A stretch of 34,104 nucleotides of DNA from Gammaproteobacteria bacterium (GCA_030039615.1 JASHVF010000394.1:1-34104), one strand, 5' to 3'. Counted from the first letter of the stretch, positions 18,848 through 28,503 are shown. Notes: generated from the sequence alone by a model not told the origin. Numbers and translations are program-made.

Positions 18848-19851
18848 TCCGCCGGCTGCTCTCGGTGTACCACGCACGCAACCTCGAGTTCCTGCGCGAC
18901 CGCGGCACGATGCTGTTCTCGCTGCTGCTGCCGATCATGCTGGTGATCGGCATGGGCTTCGTGTTCGGCGGCCCGCCGCGCCCGCTCTTCAAGGTGGGCG
19001 TACTGGCGCCGCCCGCCGCTGCGCACGCCCATCCCTTTCTCGAGGAGCGCTACGTGCAGTTCGTGCCGATGAGCGACCGCAGCGCCGCGCTCGCCAAGCT
19101 GACGCACCAGCAGATCGATCTGCTCGCGGACTTCAGCGCCGGCACGCGCTACTGGGTCAACACCGACTCGCCCAAAGGCTACGTGATCGAGAGGCTGCTG
19201 CTCGCGGCCGAGCCCGGCGCGCAGCGCGAGCCGGTCACCGGCAAGGCATTGCGCTACATCGACTGGCTGTTCCCCGGCATCCTCGGCATGAACATGATGT
19301 TCAGCTGCCTGTTCGGCGTCGGCTACGTGGTGCTGCGCTATCGCAAGAGCGGGTTCCTGAAGCGCCTGCATGCCACGCCGCTCACGGCCTTTGAGTTCCT
19401 TTCGGCTCAGGTGCTCTCGCGCCTGTCGCTGATCCTGTTTGTCACGCTGGTGCTGTACCTGGGCATCGGCGCCATCATCGGCTTTCACTCCGCCGGCAGC
19501 CCGGCCCTGCTGGCACTGCTCGCCGTGCTCGGCGCGCTCTCGATGATCGCGCTCGGGCTCACGGTCGCGGCACGCTTCTCGAGCGAGGAGCTGGTCGGCG
19601 GCATCCTCAACCTGCTGACCTGGCCGATGATGCTGCTCTCGGGTATCTGGTTCTCGCTCGAGGGCTCGCCCCGCTGGGTGCAGTGGGTGGCGTACGTCTT
19701 TCCGCTCACCCAGCTGCTCGATGCCGCCCGCGATGTGATGCTGGACGGCGCCGGCGTCGCCCAGATTGCCCCGCAGCTCGTGTATCTTGCGGCCACGACG
19801 CTGGTGTTCCTGGCGTTCGGCGCCTGGTCGTTCCGCTGGCGCATCGACTGA
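18844..19851 (+). CDS. ABC-2 type transporter permease
   Basis: Inner-membrane protein of 335 residues partnering the ATPase encoded just upstream (GTG start inside the stop of that gene). One N-terminal helix (about 20-41), then an extracytoplasmic loop of about 100 residues, then a five-helix ABC-2 core from about 135 to the C-terminus. It has the typical segments LSRLSLILFVTLVLYLGIG, LLTWPMMLLSGIWFSLEGSP and YVFPLTQLLDAAR. The architecture resembles YhhJ/DrrB-type exporters. A stand-alone two-gene exporter; substrate unknown. Confidence 0.9.
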   Translation: MIRRLLSVYHARNLEFLRDRGTMLFSLLLPIMLVIGMGFVFGGPPRPLFKVGVLAPPAAAHAHPFLEERYVQFVPMSDRSAALAKLTHQQIDLLADFSAGTRYWVNTDSPKGYVIERLLLAAEPGAQREPVTGKALRYIDWLFPGILGMNMMFSCLFGVGYVVLRYRKSGFLKRLHATPLTAFEFLSAQVLSRLSLILFVTLVLYLGIGAIIGFHSAGSPALLALLAVLGALSMIALGLTVAARFSSEELVGGILNLLTWPMMLLSGIWFSLEGSPRWVQWVAYVFPLTQLLDAARDVMLDGAGVAQIAPQLVYLAATTLVFLAFGAWSFRWRID

Positions 19852-19883
19852 CCGCCGGCGCGACCGGCGAGGAGAGCCGAGCT

Positions 19884-20897
19884 TTGCGATTCCTGAGCGA
19901 CAACACTGCGACGGCCTGCCCGGAGATCCTGGCCGCCATCGAGCAGGCGAATCACGGCCTGGTGCGCGCCTACGGCGACGACCCCTGGACCGAGCGCCTC
20001 GACGGCGTGTTCAGCGAGCACTTCGGCACGCCGGTGCGCGCCTTCGCCGTGGCCACCGGGACCGCCGCCAACTCGCTCGCGCTCGCCACCCTGAGCCCGC
20101 CCTACGGGGCCATCTTTGCGTACCACGAGGCGCACATCGCCGTGGATGAATGCGGTGCACCCGGCTTCTTCTCCGGCGGCGCGCAGCTCGCGCTGCTGCC
20201 CGCCAGCCACGGGCGGCTCGACGCCGCGACCGTCGGCACGGCCTTCGCCAACCATCCGCGCGGCGTTCACGGCGTGCAGCCGGCCGCCCTGTCGCTCACC
20301 CAGGCCACCGAGCTCGGCACCGCCTACCGGCCGGCCGAGGTCGCGCAGCTCGCCGAGCTCGCGCATCGCGCGGGGCTCAAGGTGCACATGGACGGCGCGC
20401 GCTTCGCCAATGCCGTCGCGTTCCTCGGCTGCCATCCGGCCGATGTGACCTGGCGGGCCGGCGTCGACGTCATGTCCTTCGGCGCGACCAAGAACGGCGC
20501 CCTCACGGCCGAGGCGGTCGTGTTCTTCGATCTGACGCTGGTGCGCGACTTCGAGCTGCGGCGCAAGCGCGCCGGCCACCTGCTGTCGAAGTCCCGCTAC
20601 GTGGCGGCGCAGCTGCTCGCCTACCTCGAGAGCGGCATCTGGAAGCGCAATGCCGCGCGCGCCAACGCGCTCGCGCAGCGCATCGGGATCGCCGCGGGCG
20701 CAGCGCTGCTGCACCCGGTCGAGGCCAACGAGGTGTTCCTCAACCTCGGCGTGGCGCGGCGCGCGGCGCTGCGCACCGCCGGCTTCGACTTCTACGACTG
20801 GGGGCCCGAGCCCGCCGGGGAAGCGCGCCTGGTGGTGTCGTGGGATCAGCGGGAGCAGGACGTGCACGCGCTGTGCGCGGCGCTGGCGCGCAGCTGA
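19884..20897 (+). CDS. Low-specificity threonine aldolase-like PLP enzyme
   Basis: Protein of 337 residues of the aromatic beta-eliminating lyase/threonine aldolase family, expected to split L-threonine or L-allo-threonine to glycine and acetaldehyde. The TTG start at 19884 is supported by GAGGAGAG about 8 nt upstream and by the family N-terminus RFLSDNTATACPEIL. Other motifs are GDDPWTERL, ATGTAANSLAL, the cofactor Asp region HMDGARFANA (168-177) and PLP-lysine Lys203 in SFGATKNG. An ATG-independent extension upstream to 19683 would overlap the permease and is not credible. It is 32 nt after the permease, perhaps co-transcribed. Confidence 0.92.
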   Translation: MRFLSDNTATACPEILAAIEQANHGLVRAYGDDPWTERLDGVFSEHFGTPVRAFAVATGTAANSLALATLSPPYGAIFAYHEAHIAVDECGAPGFFSGGAQLALLPASHGRLDAATVGTAFANHPRGVHGVQPAALSLTQATELGTAYRPAEVAQLAELAHRAGLKVHMDGARFANAVAFLGCHPADVTWRAGVDVMSFGATKNGALTAEAVVFFDLTLVRDFELRRKRAGHLLSKSRYVAAQLLAYLESGIWKRNAARANALAQRIGIAAGAALLHPVEANEVFLNLGVARRAALRTAGFDFYDWGPEPAGEARLVVSWDQREQDVHALCAALARS

Positions 20898-20914
20898 GCC
20901 GCGGCGGCCGCGGC
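20898..20914. terminator. GC hairpin between convergent genes
   Basis: Perfect 7-bp stem (GCCGCGG / CCGCGGC) with a 3-nt loop fills the 18-nt gap between the convergent threonine aldolase and permease genes. It could stop or slow polymerase in both directions, but no T-tract follows on either strand. Confidence 0.4.
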
Positions 20915-20915
20915 G

Positions 20916-22094
20916 TCACTGCTCGCGCAGGCTCACCGTCACGGGCACCCGCGCGGCGCGCAGCGCCGGCAGGAATCCGCCCAGCATGCCGATACAGAGC
21001 GCGATCAGCAGGCCGCGCAGCACCAGCTCCGGGGTCACCTTGAAGCTGAACACCACCTGGGTGAAGTTCTGTCCGAGGCTCGAGACCGAGAGGTCGTTGA
21101 AGAGCAGATAGGCGATGAGCGCGCCGAGCACCGCCCCGGTGAGCGCCAGCAGCAGCGCCTCGGTCATGACCGAGACCACCACCGGGAAGCCGCCGAAGCC
21201 GATCGCCCGGAGCGTCGCGATCTCCTTGCCGCGGGCGGCGACCGCCGCGTACATGCTGTTGAGCGCGGCGAACACAGCGCCGAGGCCCATGATGGCGGTC
21301 ACCACGCCGGCGAGCACGCCGATGGTGGCGCGGAACTGCTTGGTCTGGCCGCTGAAGTAGTCGTCCTCGCGCAGCACGTCCATCGACAGGCGCGGCTCGG
21401 CCGCGATGGCGGCCTTGAGCTGCTCGAAACCGCCGGGCCCATCGAGCGCCGCCAGCACCGAGCTCGAGCCGATGCGCCCGAAGGTCGAGCGCGCCACGTT
21501 GATATCGGTCCACATCTCGCTGTCGTGGGAATCGCCCGACTCGAATTCCCCGACCACGGTCCACTGCGAGCCGCGCATGCGCACCACCTGGCCGATGTCG
21601 GCGCCCTGGAACTGCGCCAGGACGCCCCGCCCGACGATCAGCTCGCGCAGGCCCGGCGTGAAGTTCCGGCCGGCGATGATGCGGAGCTTCGGCCGCAGCG
21701 CGAAGGCCGGCGGCTCGACTCCGCGCACCGTGATGTTGGCGCCACTCTTGACGTCGTCGCGGCGCACCAGCTCGGCGATCACCATGAGCTCGGCGGAGGC
21801 GAGCGGCTTGCCGTCGGGGCCGGGACGGATGCCCGGCTCCTGCCTGATGAGGTCGGTCGAATCGCGATCGAAAGCCGAGTTGAGCTCGGCGTCCGAGCCG
21901 CCGCGCAGGATGAGGGCCGCGTCGTGCCGCCCGGTCGACTTGAGCGTGCTGTCGAAGCCGGCCGACATCGCGAGCAGTGCGGTGAATACCGCCACGACGC
22001 CGGCGAGACCGATGACGATGACCAGCGAGGGCGCCCAGCGCTCGGGGATGCTGCGGATGCTCAGGGCGGTGATCGCCAACGCCTGCCTCAACAC
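20916..22094 (-). CDS. ABC transporter permease, FtsX/MacB type (second)
   Basis: Protein of 392 residues: one N-terminal helix (about 20-45), a large periplasmic MacB_PCD-type domain (about 46-265), then three helices at about 270-295, 315-345 and 360-380 forming the FtsX domain (with IGVLAGVVTAIMGLGAVFAA). It is 15 nt behind a related permease gene, so the transporter has a heterodimeric membrane part instead of the MacB homodimer. Last gene of the adaptor-ATPase-permease-permease operon. Confidence 0.92.
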   Translation of the reverse strand: MLRQALAITALSIRSIPERWAPSLVIVIGLAGVVAVFTALLAMSAGFDSTLKSTGRHDAALILRGGSDAELNSAFDRDSTDLIRQEPGIRPGPDGKPLASAELMVIAELVRRDDVKSGANITVRGVEPPAFALRPKLRIIAGRNFTPGLRELIVGRGVLAQFQGADIGQVVRMRGSQWTVVGEFESGDSHDSEMWTDINVARSTFGRIGSSSVLAALDGPGGFEQLKAAIAAEPRLSMDVLREDDYFSGQTKQFRATIGVLAGVVTAIMGLGAVFAALNSMYAAVAARGKEIATLRAIGFGGFPVVVSVMTEALLLALTGAVLGALIAYLLFNDLSVSSLGQNFTQVVFSFKVTPELVLRGLLIALCIGMLGGFLPALRAARVPVTVSLREQ

Positions 22095-22109
22095 GGCGGC
22101 CGCTCCCTG

Positions 22110-23270
22110 TCAGCGGCCGGCGAGCGCATCGACGATCTCCAGCCGCCGCGCGCGCAGCGCCGGCAGCAGCCCGACGGCGAGGCTCATCAGCACGATCGCG
22201 ATCACCCCCAGCAGCCAAACCGTGCCATTGAGCTGCAGCAGGAACTGCCCGCCGGTCGCCTGCTCCACCAGCGCGCCGGCCAGCGAGGCGAGCACCATGC
22301 CGGTGAGACCCCCGGCGAGCACCAGCGTGAAGGCCTCCGCCAGCACGAAGCCGAACACGCTGCCGTCGGTGAAACCGAGCGTCTTCAGCACGGCGAGCTC
22401 GGGAATGCGCTCGCGCACGCTCTGCGCCATGGTATTGCCGACCACCAGCAGCAGCGTGAAAAACACCGCGAACAGGATCCAGCGCACGATCAGGCCGATG
22501 TCGCCGATCTGCTTGACGAAGCTGATGTTGAAGTCCTTCTCGGTCTGCGTCTTGGTCTCGTCGGGGGAGTTCTCGAACATGGCGTCGACCGTCTTGCTGA
22601 TGGCCTCGGCGTCGGCGCCGGGCGCGAGCTTGAGGATGAAGAAGTTGGTGCGCCCCTTCATGCCGAACTGGTTGGCCTCATCGAAGTAGTCCTGCTGGAT
22701 GAAGGCGAGGTTGGTGCGCTTCTGCCACTCCTCGTCCTTGCCGTCGAAGATGCCCACCAGGTCGAACTGCCAGGCCTTGCTGCCGTTCTTCTGCGGCCAG
22801 ATCTGCGACGAGATCGGCACCTTCTGGCCGAGCTTCCAGCCGTACTGCTCGGCGAGCTGGCGGCCGACGATCATGCCGGTGCGGGTGTGCTCGAAGGCCT
22901 GCCACTGCTGCTCCGGCATCGTCCACTCGGGGTAGACGTCGTGGTAACGCTGCGGATCGAGCGCGAACATGATGAGCGGCGTGTTGGTCTGCCACACGCC
23001 GCCGAACCACTGCTGGTAGGCGACGCGCGTCACCCCGGGAATCGCCTCGAGCTTCGGCACCATGCTGACCGGCAGCGCCACCGTGAAGGAGACGCGCGCC
23101 TGCACGAACAGGCGCGTCGCGCCGACGAAATCCGCGCCGGAGCTGAAGATGGTATCGACCGACTGCAGCAGTCCGAACAGCAGGAACGCCATGACCACCG
23201 ACAGCAGCGTCAGCGTGGTGCGCACGCGCCTGCGGAACAGGTTCGCGACCACGAAGCCGACGCGGGTCAC
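22110..23270 (-). CDS. ABC transporter permease, FtsX/MacB type (first)
   Basis: Protein of 386 residues with the same layout as its neighbour: N-terminal helix (about 20-40, LTLLSVVMAFLLFGLL), periplasmic domain (about 45-260), and three C-terminal helices (about 265-290, 310-345, 350-372) of the FtsX fold. The sequences of the two permeases differ clearly, pointing to an old duplication and heterodimer function. It follows the ATPase gene by 39 nt. MacB-type systems use mechanotransmission to drive export of peptides, macrolides or lipoproteins across the periplasm; the cargo here is unknown. Confidence 0.92.
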   Translation of the reverse strand: MTRVGFVVANLFRRRVRTTLTLLSVVMAFLLFGLLQSVDTIFSSGADFVGATRLFVQARVSFTVALPVSMVPKLEAIPGVTRVAYQQWFGGVWQTNTPLIMFALDPQRYHDVYPEWTMPEQQWQAFEHTRTGMIVGRQLAEQYGWKLGQKVPISSQIWPQKNGSKAWQFDLVGIFDGKDEEWQKRTNLAFIQQDYFDEANQFGMKGRTNFFILKLAPGADAEAISKTVDAMFENSPDETKTQTEKDFNISFVKQIGDIGLIVRWILFAVFFTLLLVVGNTMAQSVRERIPELAVLKTLGFTDGSVFGFVLAEAFTLVLAGGLTGMVLASLAGALVEQATGGQFLLQLNGTVWLLGVIAIVLMSLAVGLLPALRARRLEIVDALAGR

Positions 23271-23309
23271 GAGTGCCTCCGGCCCGCCGGCGACCTTCGC
23301 CCGGTCATC

Positions 23310-23996
<687 letters not shown>

Positions 23997-24012
23997 ACCG
24001 TACCTCGCAGTG

Positions 24013-25260
24013 TCATTTTCTCACTTCGGTAACCGCGGCGGCGTCCTTGAGGTCCGCCGGGGCGTCGACGATGACGCTCTCCCCGGCGCTGAGGCCCGCC
24101 AGCACCTCGCGCGCCTCGCCGCTGCTGCCGCCGACGGTTACCGCGCGGCGCTGCGCGCGGCCGTCCTTCAGCACGAACACCACGTCCTCGCTGCCGTCCT
24201 TGCGCAGCGCGTCCGGCGGCACCAGCACGCCGCGCGGCCGTTGCTGCCGGGGGGCGTTGGCGGCGCTCTGCTCCTCGAACGACACCCGCACCCCCATGTC
24301 CGGCACGATGCGCTCGTCGCGGCTGTCGAAGCCGATGCGCACCTTGACGGTCGCCTTGGAGCGGTCCGCGGTCGGGATGATGGCGATGACGTGCGAGGGG
24401 ATGCGCCACTCGGGGTAGGCGTTGAGCACCGACACCACCGGCTGCCCGGGCGCGACGCGGTTGATATAGGCCTCGTTGACGTCGACCTCGATCTCGAGCG
24501 AATCCATGTCCACCAGCGTGCCGATGCCGGTGCGCGTGTACCCGCCGCCGGCCGAGAACGGCGAGACGATCTCCCCGACCTGCGCGGCCTTGGCGATGAT
24601 CACGCCGGTGAACGGCGCGCGCACGGTGCAATAGTCGAGCTGCACCTGCGCCGCGCGCACGTTGGCGGCGGCCAGCTCGATCTGCTTGCGCTGCGACTGC
24701 ACCAGCGCGCTGCTGCTGTCCACCTGGGTGCGCGCCTGCTCGGTCTCCTGCTGCGACACCAGGTGACGCGTCACCAGATCCTCATCGCGCTGCACGTCGC
24801 GCTTGTACTGCGCGAGCTGCGCCTGGTCCTGCGCCAGCAGCGCCTGCGCGGACTCCAGTTGCGCCTGTGCCTGGGCGAGCGCGGCGCGTTGCGCGGTGTC
24901 GTCGAGGCGCGCCATCACCTGCCCGGCCTTGACGTGATCGCCCTCATCGAAGAGCACCTGGGTCACGGTGCCGGTGATCTGCGCCGAGACGGTCGCCTCG
25001 CGCCGCGCGGTGACGTAGCCCGTGGCATCGAGCACCGAGGCCGCGCCGGCCCCGGCGGCCATGGCTTGCGCGGTCGCCGTGTGCACCGGCAAGCCGCCGC
25101 GCGCGGACCATGCGAGCCAGGTGGCGCCGGCGGCGAGCGCCAGCGCGGCCACGACTCCCGTGACGATCCAGCGCCGCCGCGGCGGTGAGCTCTCGGGCTG
25201 CGCCCCGCGCTCGATCCGCAGCTGTCCCAACAGCGCTTTTTTATCCGGCTCGGCAGCCAT
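24013..25260 (-). CDS. Periplasmic adaptor (membrane fusion protein), MacA/HlyD family
   Basis: Protein of 415 residues that should bridge the inner-membrane ABC transporter to an outer-membrane channel. A cytoplasmic N-terminus of about 28 residues precedes a membrane anchor (about 30-54). A lipoyl half-domain (about 70-105), an Ala/Gln-rich coiled-coil hairpin (about 110-210), the second lipoyl half (TVRAPFTGVI, about 213-222), a beta-barrel and a membrane-proximal domain follow. First gene of the four-gene export operon; no TolC-like gene is present, so the outer channel is encoded elsewhere. A GAGGGG motif touches the ATG, closer than ideal. Confidence 0.92.
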   Translation of the reverse strand: MAAEPDKKALLGQLRIERGAQPESSPPRRRWIVTGVVAALALAAGATWLAWSARGGLPVHTATAQAMAAGAGAASVLDATGYVTARREATVSAQITGTVTQVLFDEGDHVKAGQVMARLDDTAQRAALAQAQAQLESAQALLAQDQAQLAQYKRDVQRDEDLVTRHLVSQQETEQARTQVDSSSALVQSQRKQIELAAANVRAAQVQLDYCTVRAPFTGVIIAKAAQVGEIVSPFSAGGGYTRTGIGTLVDMDSLEIEVDVNEAYINRVAPGQPVVSVLNAYPEWRIPSHVIAIIPTADRSKATVKVRIGFDSRDERIVPDMGVRVSFEEQSAANAPRQQRPRGVLVPPDALRKDGSEDVVFVLKDGRAQRRAVTVGGSSGEAREVLAGLSAGESVIVDAPADLKDAAAVTEVRK

Positions 25261-25379
25261 CCCCTCGGCCCTTCGAAGCAGCGCGCAAAGATAACATCAG
25301 GCGCCGCAGCGTCGCATGCCCGCTGCGACATACAGCGCCGCCGCGCGCGGCGAGCGGTGTGCGGGCGGACCTCAAGGCC
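25261..25379 (-). promoter_or_regulatory. Promoter region of the export operon with hairpin
   Basis: 119 bases between the adaptor gene and the exported TPR-like gene, both minus. An extended -10, TG-n-TATCTT (25296-25288 on minus), ends 27 nt before the adaptor ATG. Further upstream a perfect 6-bp stem GTCGCA/TGCGAC with 7-nt loop (25311-25329) follows the end of the preceding gene and may act as its terminator, though without T-tract. Confidence 0.4.
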
Positions 25380-26132
25380 TCAGCCGGCGACGATCTTCGC
25401 CATCAGGCGCCGCGCCTGCGCGTACTCCGGGGCGAGCAGCAGCGCGTGCTCGAGCGCATCGCGAGCGCCCACCGGATCGGCGTGATCCAGCAGGTCGCGC
25501 GCCAGGTAGAGATAGGCCTCGGCCGCACCCCAGCCCGGCAGCCGCTCGATACCGGCGCGCTCGGCCTCGAAGGCCGCGACCGCCTGGCGCAGCTTCGTGA
25601 GGCCCCGGTCCCTGTTGCCGTCGCCGGATGCAGAGAGCTGGTAGTCACTCATGCCGTCGATCAGCAGGGCGCGCGGATCGTGCGGCGCGGATTGCAGCGC
25701 GCGCGCGATGTCCTTGCGCGCGCGGTGCGCCGAGAGCGTCGCATTGTGCGCACTCAGCGGCGTGGCGAGGCAGGCGGCCCGCAGCGCGAGCGCATCCGCG
25801 AAGTCCGCCTGTGCCGCGAGCAGCGCATCCGCCTCGTCGACACAATGCTGCGCGAGGTCGGCGGCCGAGCCGCCGCGGGAGGCGCCCTGCGCGACGAGCT
25901 GCGCCTGGCGCCAGTCGAGCAGCGCCGCGTAGTAACCATGCAGCCGGTCGTGCGACTCGTCCGCGGCGATCAGGCCAGCGAGACTCCTGAGCGCCGGGGC
26001 GTCCTCGGTGTAGTAGCCGTACTGGATGCGGCTCTCGATGTCGCGCCAGGAGATCTGCTGCTCCGCGCCGCGCACGCTCGCGCTCAACCCGAGGAGCGCG
26101 GCGGCGGCGGGCAGTAGAATATTCGCGCGCAT
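25380..26132 (-). CDS. Exported TPR-like protein of unknown function
   Basis: About 250 residues from ATG 26132, chosen because the N-terminus is then a good signal peptide (RANILLPAAAALLGL, cleavage near SVRGAEQ); an in-frame ATG at 26210 would bury it inside tatD. The mature part is nearly all helical and Ala/Leu-rich. The C-terminal segment (AYLYLARDLLDHADPVGARDALEHALLLAP) looks like a tetratricopeptide repeat and earlier segments may be divergent repeats. No catalytic motif seen. The start codon overlaps that of the divergent tatD. I do not recognise the family. Confidence 0.7.
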   Translation of the reverse strand: MRANILLPAAAALLGLSASVRGAEQQISWRDIESRIQYGYYTEDAPALRSLAGLIAADESHDRLHGYYAALLDWRQAQLVAQGASRGGSAADLAQHCVDEADALLAAQADFADALALRAACLATPLSAHNATLSAHRARKDIARALQSAPHDPRALLIDGMSDYQLSASGDGNRDRGLTKLRQAVAAFEAERAGIERLPGWGAAEAYLYLARDLLDHADPVGARDALEHALLLAPEYAQARRLMAKIVAG

Positions 26133-26143
26133 GCAAGACCATA
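26115..26143. promoter_or_regulatory. Back-to-back starts with opposing -10 elements
   Basis: The divergent ATGs of tatD (26131-26133, +) and the TPR-like gene (26132-26130, -) share two bases in the tetramer CATG. TAGAAT (26115-26120) points right, ending 10 nt before the tatD ATG. TATGGT with a TG extension (26143-26138 on minus) points left, ending 5 nt before the other ATG. Each -10 lies inside the other gene's first codons. Confidence 0.4.
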
Positions 26144-26976
26144 ACACAGCCCCGGCGACGCCCGCTCCCCCGGGCACTGCGCCCGAGTCGCTCATCGACA
26201 TCGGCATCAATCTCGGCCACGACAGTTACGACGGCGATCGCGACGCGGTGCTCGCACGCGCGCGCGCCGCGGGTGTCGTGCAGATGATGGTCACGGGCGC
26301 CAGCCTCGCGGGCAGCGGGCGCGCGATCGCGCTCGCCCGCGAGCACCCCGGGGAGCTCTTCGCCACCGCCGGCGTGCATCCGCATCACGCGGGCGAGCTC
26401 ACTCTCGCCCGGGCCGACGAGCTGGCCGCGCTCGCGGCCGCACCCGAGGTGGTTGCGGTGGGCGAATGCGGGCTCGATTACTTTCGCGACTTCGCCCCGC
26501 GCGAGGCGCAGCGCGCGGCCTTTCACCGCCAGCTCGAGCTGGCCGCGCGCCTCGGCAAGCCCGTGTTCCTGCATCAGCGCGACGCCCACGAGGACTTCCT
26601 CGCGATCCTGCGCGAGCACGGCAGCCTGCACTCGGGCGTCGCGCACTGCTTCACCGGCGGCGCCGCCGAGCTCGCCGCCTACCTCGGCCTCGGGCTGGCG
26701 ATCGGGATCACCGGCTGGATCTGCGACGAGCGCCGCGGCGCGCACCTCGTGCCCCTGGTGCGCGACATCCCCGCGGGAAGGCTGCTGCTCGAGACCGACG
26801 GCCCGTACCTTCTGCCACGCGACCTCGAGCCCCGCCCCGCCACGCGGCGCAACGAGCCCGCGTATCTGCCGCACATTGCCGCGGTGGTGGCGCGCGCCCG
26901 CGGCGAACCCCTCGGGAGCCTCGCGCGCGCGAGCACGGCGGCGGCCCGCGGCCTCTTCCGGCTGCCTGAGAGATGA
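26131..26976 (+). CDS. tatD: TatD family metal-dependent DNase
   Basis: TIM-barrel hydrolase of 281 residues, probably a 3'-5' exonuclease acting in DNA repair or degradation. Metal-site motifs in order: IDIGINLGHDS, AGVHPHHA, GECGLDYFRDF, FLHQRDAHEDF, HCFTGG and LETDGPYLLPRDL. The GINL and YFRDF variants match E. coli TatD itself better than YcfH or YjjV. It starts with about 20 Ala/Pro/Thr-rich residues not usual for the family, because ATG 26131 is the only start near the domain. No tatABC genes are adjacent. Confidence 0.92.
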   Translation: MQDHNTAPATPAPPGTAPESLIDIGINLGHDSYDGDRDAVLARARAAGVVQMMVTGASLAGSGRAIALAREHPGELFATAGVHPHHAGELTLARADELAALAAAPEVVAVGECGLDYFRDFAPREAQRAAFHRQLELAARLGKPVFLHQRDAHEDFLAILREHGSLHSGVAHCFTGGAAELAAYLGLGLAIGITGWICDERRGAHLVPLVRDIPAGRLLLETDGPYLLPRDLEPRPATRRNEPAYLPHIAAVVARARGEPLGSLARASTAAARGLFRLPER

Positions 26977-27030
26977 GAGCGTGGCGCATACTCTCGCGGG
27001 CGGCCAAAGACACCGGGGTCCGCAATCATC

Positions 27031-27086
27031 GAGATATTACCTTTCCAATATCTCCTAACTAATTGATATTCATCTAAGAGAGACCA
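27031..27086 (+). promoter_or_regulatory. Operator-like inverted repeat and promoter of the M20 peptidase gene
   Basis: An AT-rich island in GC-rich DNA. A perfect 8-bp inverted repeat, GAGATATT (27031-27038) and AATATCTC (27047-27054), has an 8-nt spacer. A further GATATT (27065-27070) overlaps an extended -10, TG-A-TATTCA (27064-27072). The repeat covers the -35 zone, so a repressor bound there would block transcription. A purine-rich AAGAGAGA precedes ATG 27087. Confidence 0.5.
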
Positions 27087-28499
27087 ATGGATCTCAAGCG
27101 AATCAGCACTTTCGTCGGCGAAACCTGGGACCAGTCGATCCTGGAGCGGCTGTTCGCCTACGTGCGCATCCCGAACAAGTCGCCCGACTTCGATCCCGAG
27201 TGGGAGAAGCACGGCCACATGGAGGCGGCGATTCAGCTCATGGCGGAGTGGTGCCGCCTGCAGCCGCTGCCCGGCATGCGGGTCGAGATACGCCGCCTGC
27301 CGGGCCGCACGCCGCTGCTGCTGTGCGACATTCCGGGAGAGCTCCCCGGCTGCGCCCTGCTCTACGGCCACCTCGACAAGCAGCCGGAGTTCACCGGCTG
27401 GCTGCCGGGCTTGGGTCCCTGGCAGCCCGTGATTCGCGACGGCAAGCTCTACGGGCGCGGCGCCGCCGATGACGGCTACGCCGTGTTCAGCTCGCTCACC
27501 GCGATCGCCGCGCTCAAGGAGCAGCAGGTGCGGCTGCCGCGCTGCGTCGTGCTGATCGAGGCATGCGAGGAAAGCGGCAGCGAGGACCTGCCGGCGCACC
27601 TCGCCGCGCTCGGGGACGCGATCCCCGCGCCCTCGCTGGTCGTGTGTCTCGATGCCGAGTGCGGCAACTATGAACAGGTGTGGTGCACGACGTCGTTGCG
27701 CGGCAACCTCATCGGGACGCTCACCGTGCGCGTGCTCACCGAGGGGGTGCACTCCGGAATGGCGACCGGCATCGCCCCGACACCGTTTCGCATCCTCGAG
27801 CAGCTGCTCGCGCGCATCGAGAATCCCATCACCGGCGACCTGCTGCTGGATGAGCTGCACGTGACGCTGCCGGCGGACCGGCGCGCCCAGGCCGTGCTCG
27901 CCGCCCAGGTGCTCGGCGGCTCGGTCGCGGGCAAGCTTCCGTGGGCCAAGGGCGTGCAGCCGGTCTCGAACGATCCGACCGAGCTCATCGTCAACAGCAC
28001 CTGGCGTGCGACGCTGGCGGTCACCGGCGCCGACGGCCTGCCGCCGACAGCCACCGCGGGCAACGTGCTGCTGCCGCAGATCACCGTGAAGATCTCGCTC
28101 CGCACCCCGCCGACCTGCGATGCGCCGCGCGCCGCCCAGGCGGTGCGCGAGGCGCTCGAGCGCGACCCGCCCTATGGCGCCGAAGTGCGTTTCGAGCCCG
28201 GCGGGGCCAACAACGGCTGGAATGCGCCGACCTTCGCGCCGTGGCTCGAGCAATCGATCGCGCGCGCCAGCCAGGCGGTGTACGGCCGCGCAGCGGTGCA
28301 CATCGGCTGCGGCGGCACGATCCCCTTCATGGGGATGCTGGGCGAGCGCTTTCCGAATACCCAGTTCTTCATCACCGGGGTGCTCGGGCCGCACGCCAAC
28401 GCGCACGGGCCGAACGAGTTCCTGCACATCGAATACGCCAGGAAGCTCACCGCCTGCGTGTCGCTGGTGCTCGCCGACCACGCCAGGACGGTCGCCTGA
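27087..28499 (+). CDS. M20 family metallopeptidase
   Basis: Di-zinc amidohydrolase/dipeptidase of 470 residues, close to the ArgE/DapE/carnosinase group. Metal-binding motifs are YGHLDKQPEF (93-102; His95, Asp97), GRGAADDGY (123-131, bridging Asp), EACEESGSED (158-167, general base Glu plus ligand), LDAECGNY (Asp near 194) and a C-terminal HGPNE (final His ligand). The lid domain lies about 205-330. No signal peptide, so cytosolic. Likely a peptidase for dipeptides or a related amide; substrate unknown. It has its own AT-rich promoter with operator-like repeat, suggesting regulated expression. It is convergent with the NERD gene, 4 nt apart. Confidence 0.92.
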   Translation: MDLKRISTFVGETWDQSILERLFAYVRIPNKSPDFDPEWEKHGHMEAAIQLMAEWCRLQPLPGMRVEIRRLPGRTPLLLCDIPGELPGCALLYGHLDKQPEFTGWLPGLGPWQPVIRDGKLYGRGAADDGYAVFSSLTAIAALKEQQVRLPRCVVLIEACEESGSEDLPAHLAALGDAIPAPSLVVCLDAECGNYEQVWCTTSLRGNLIGTLTVRVLTEGVHSGMATGIAPTPFRILEQLLARIENPITGDLLLDELHVTLPADRRAQAVLAAQVLGGSVAGKLPWAKGVQPVSNDPTELIVNSTWRATLAVTGADGLPPTATAGNVLLPQITVKISLRTPPTCDAPRAAQAVREALERDPPYGAEVRFEPGGANNGWNAPTFAPWLEQSIARASQAVYGRAAVHIGCGGTIPFMGMLGERFPNTQFFITGVLGPHANAHGPNEFLHIEYARKLTACVSLVLADHARTVA

Positions 28500-28503
28500 T
28501 CCG

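Noticed and set aside
19683..19883. N-terminal extension of the threonine aldolase
   Set aside because: It would overlap the permease gene in another frame and is Arg-rich; the TTG with a strong GAGGAGAG upstream gives the family N-terminus.
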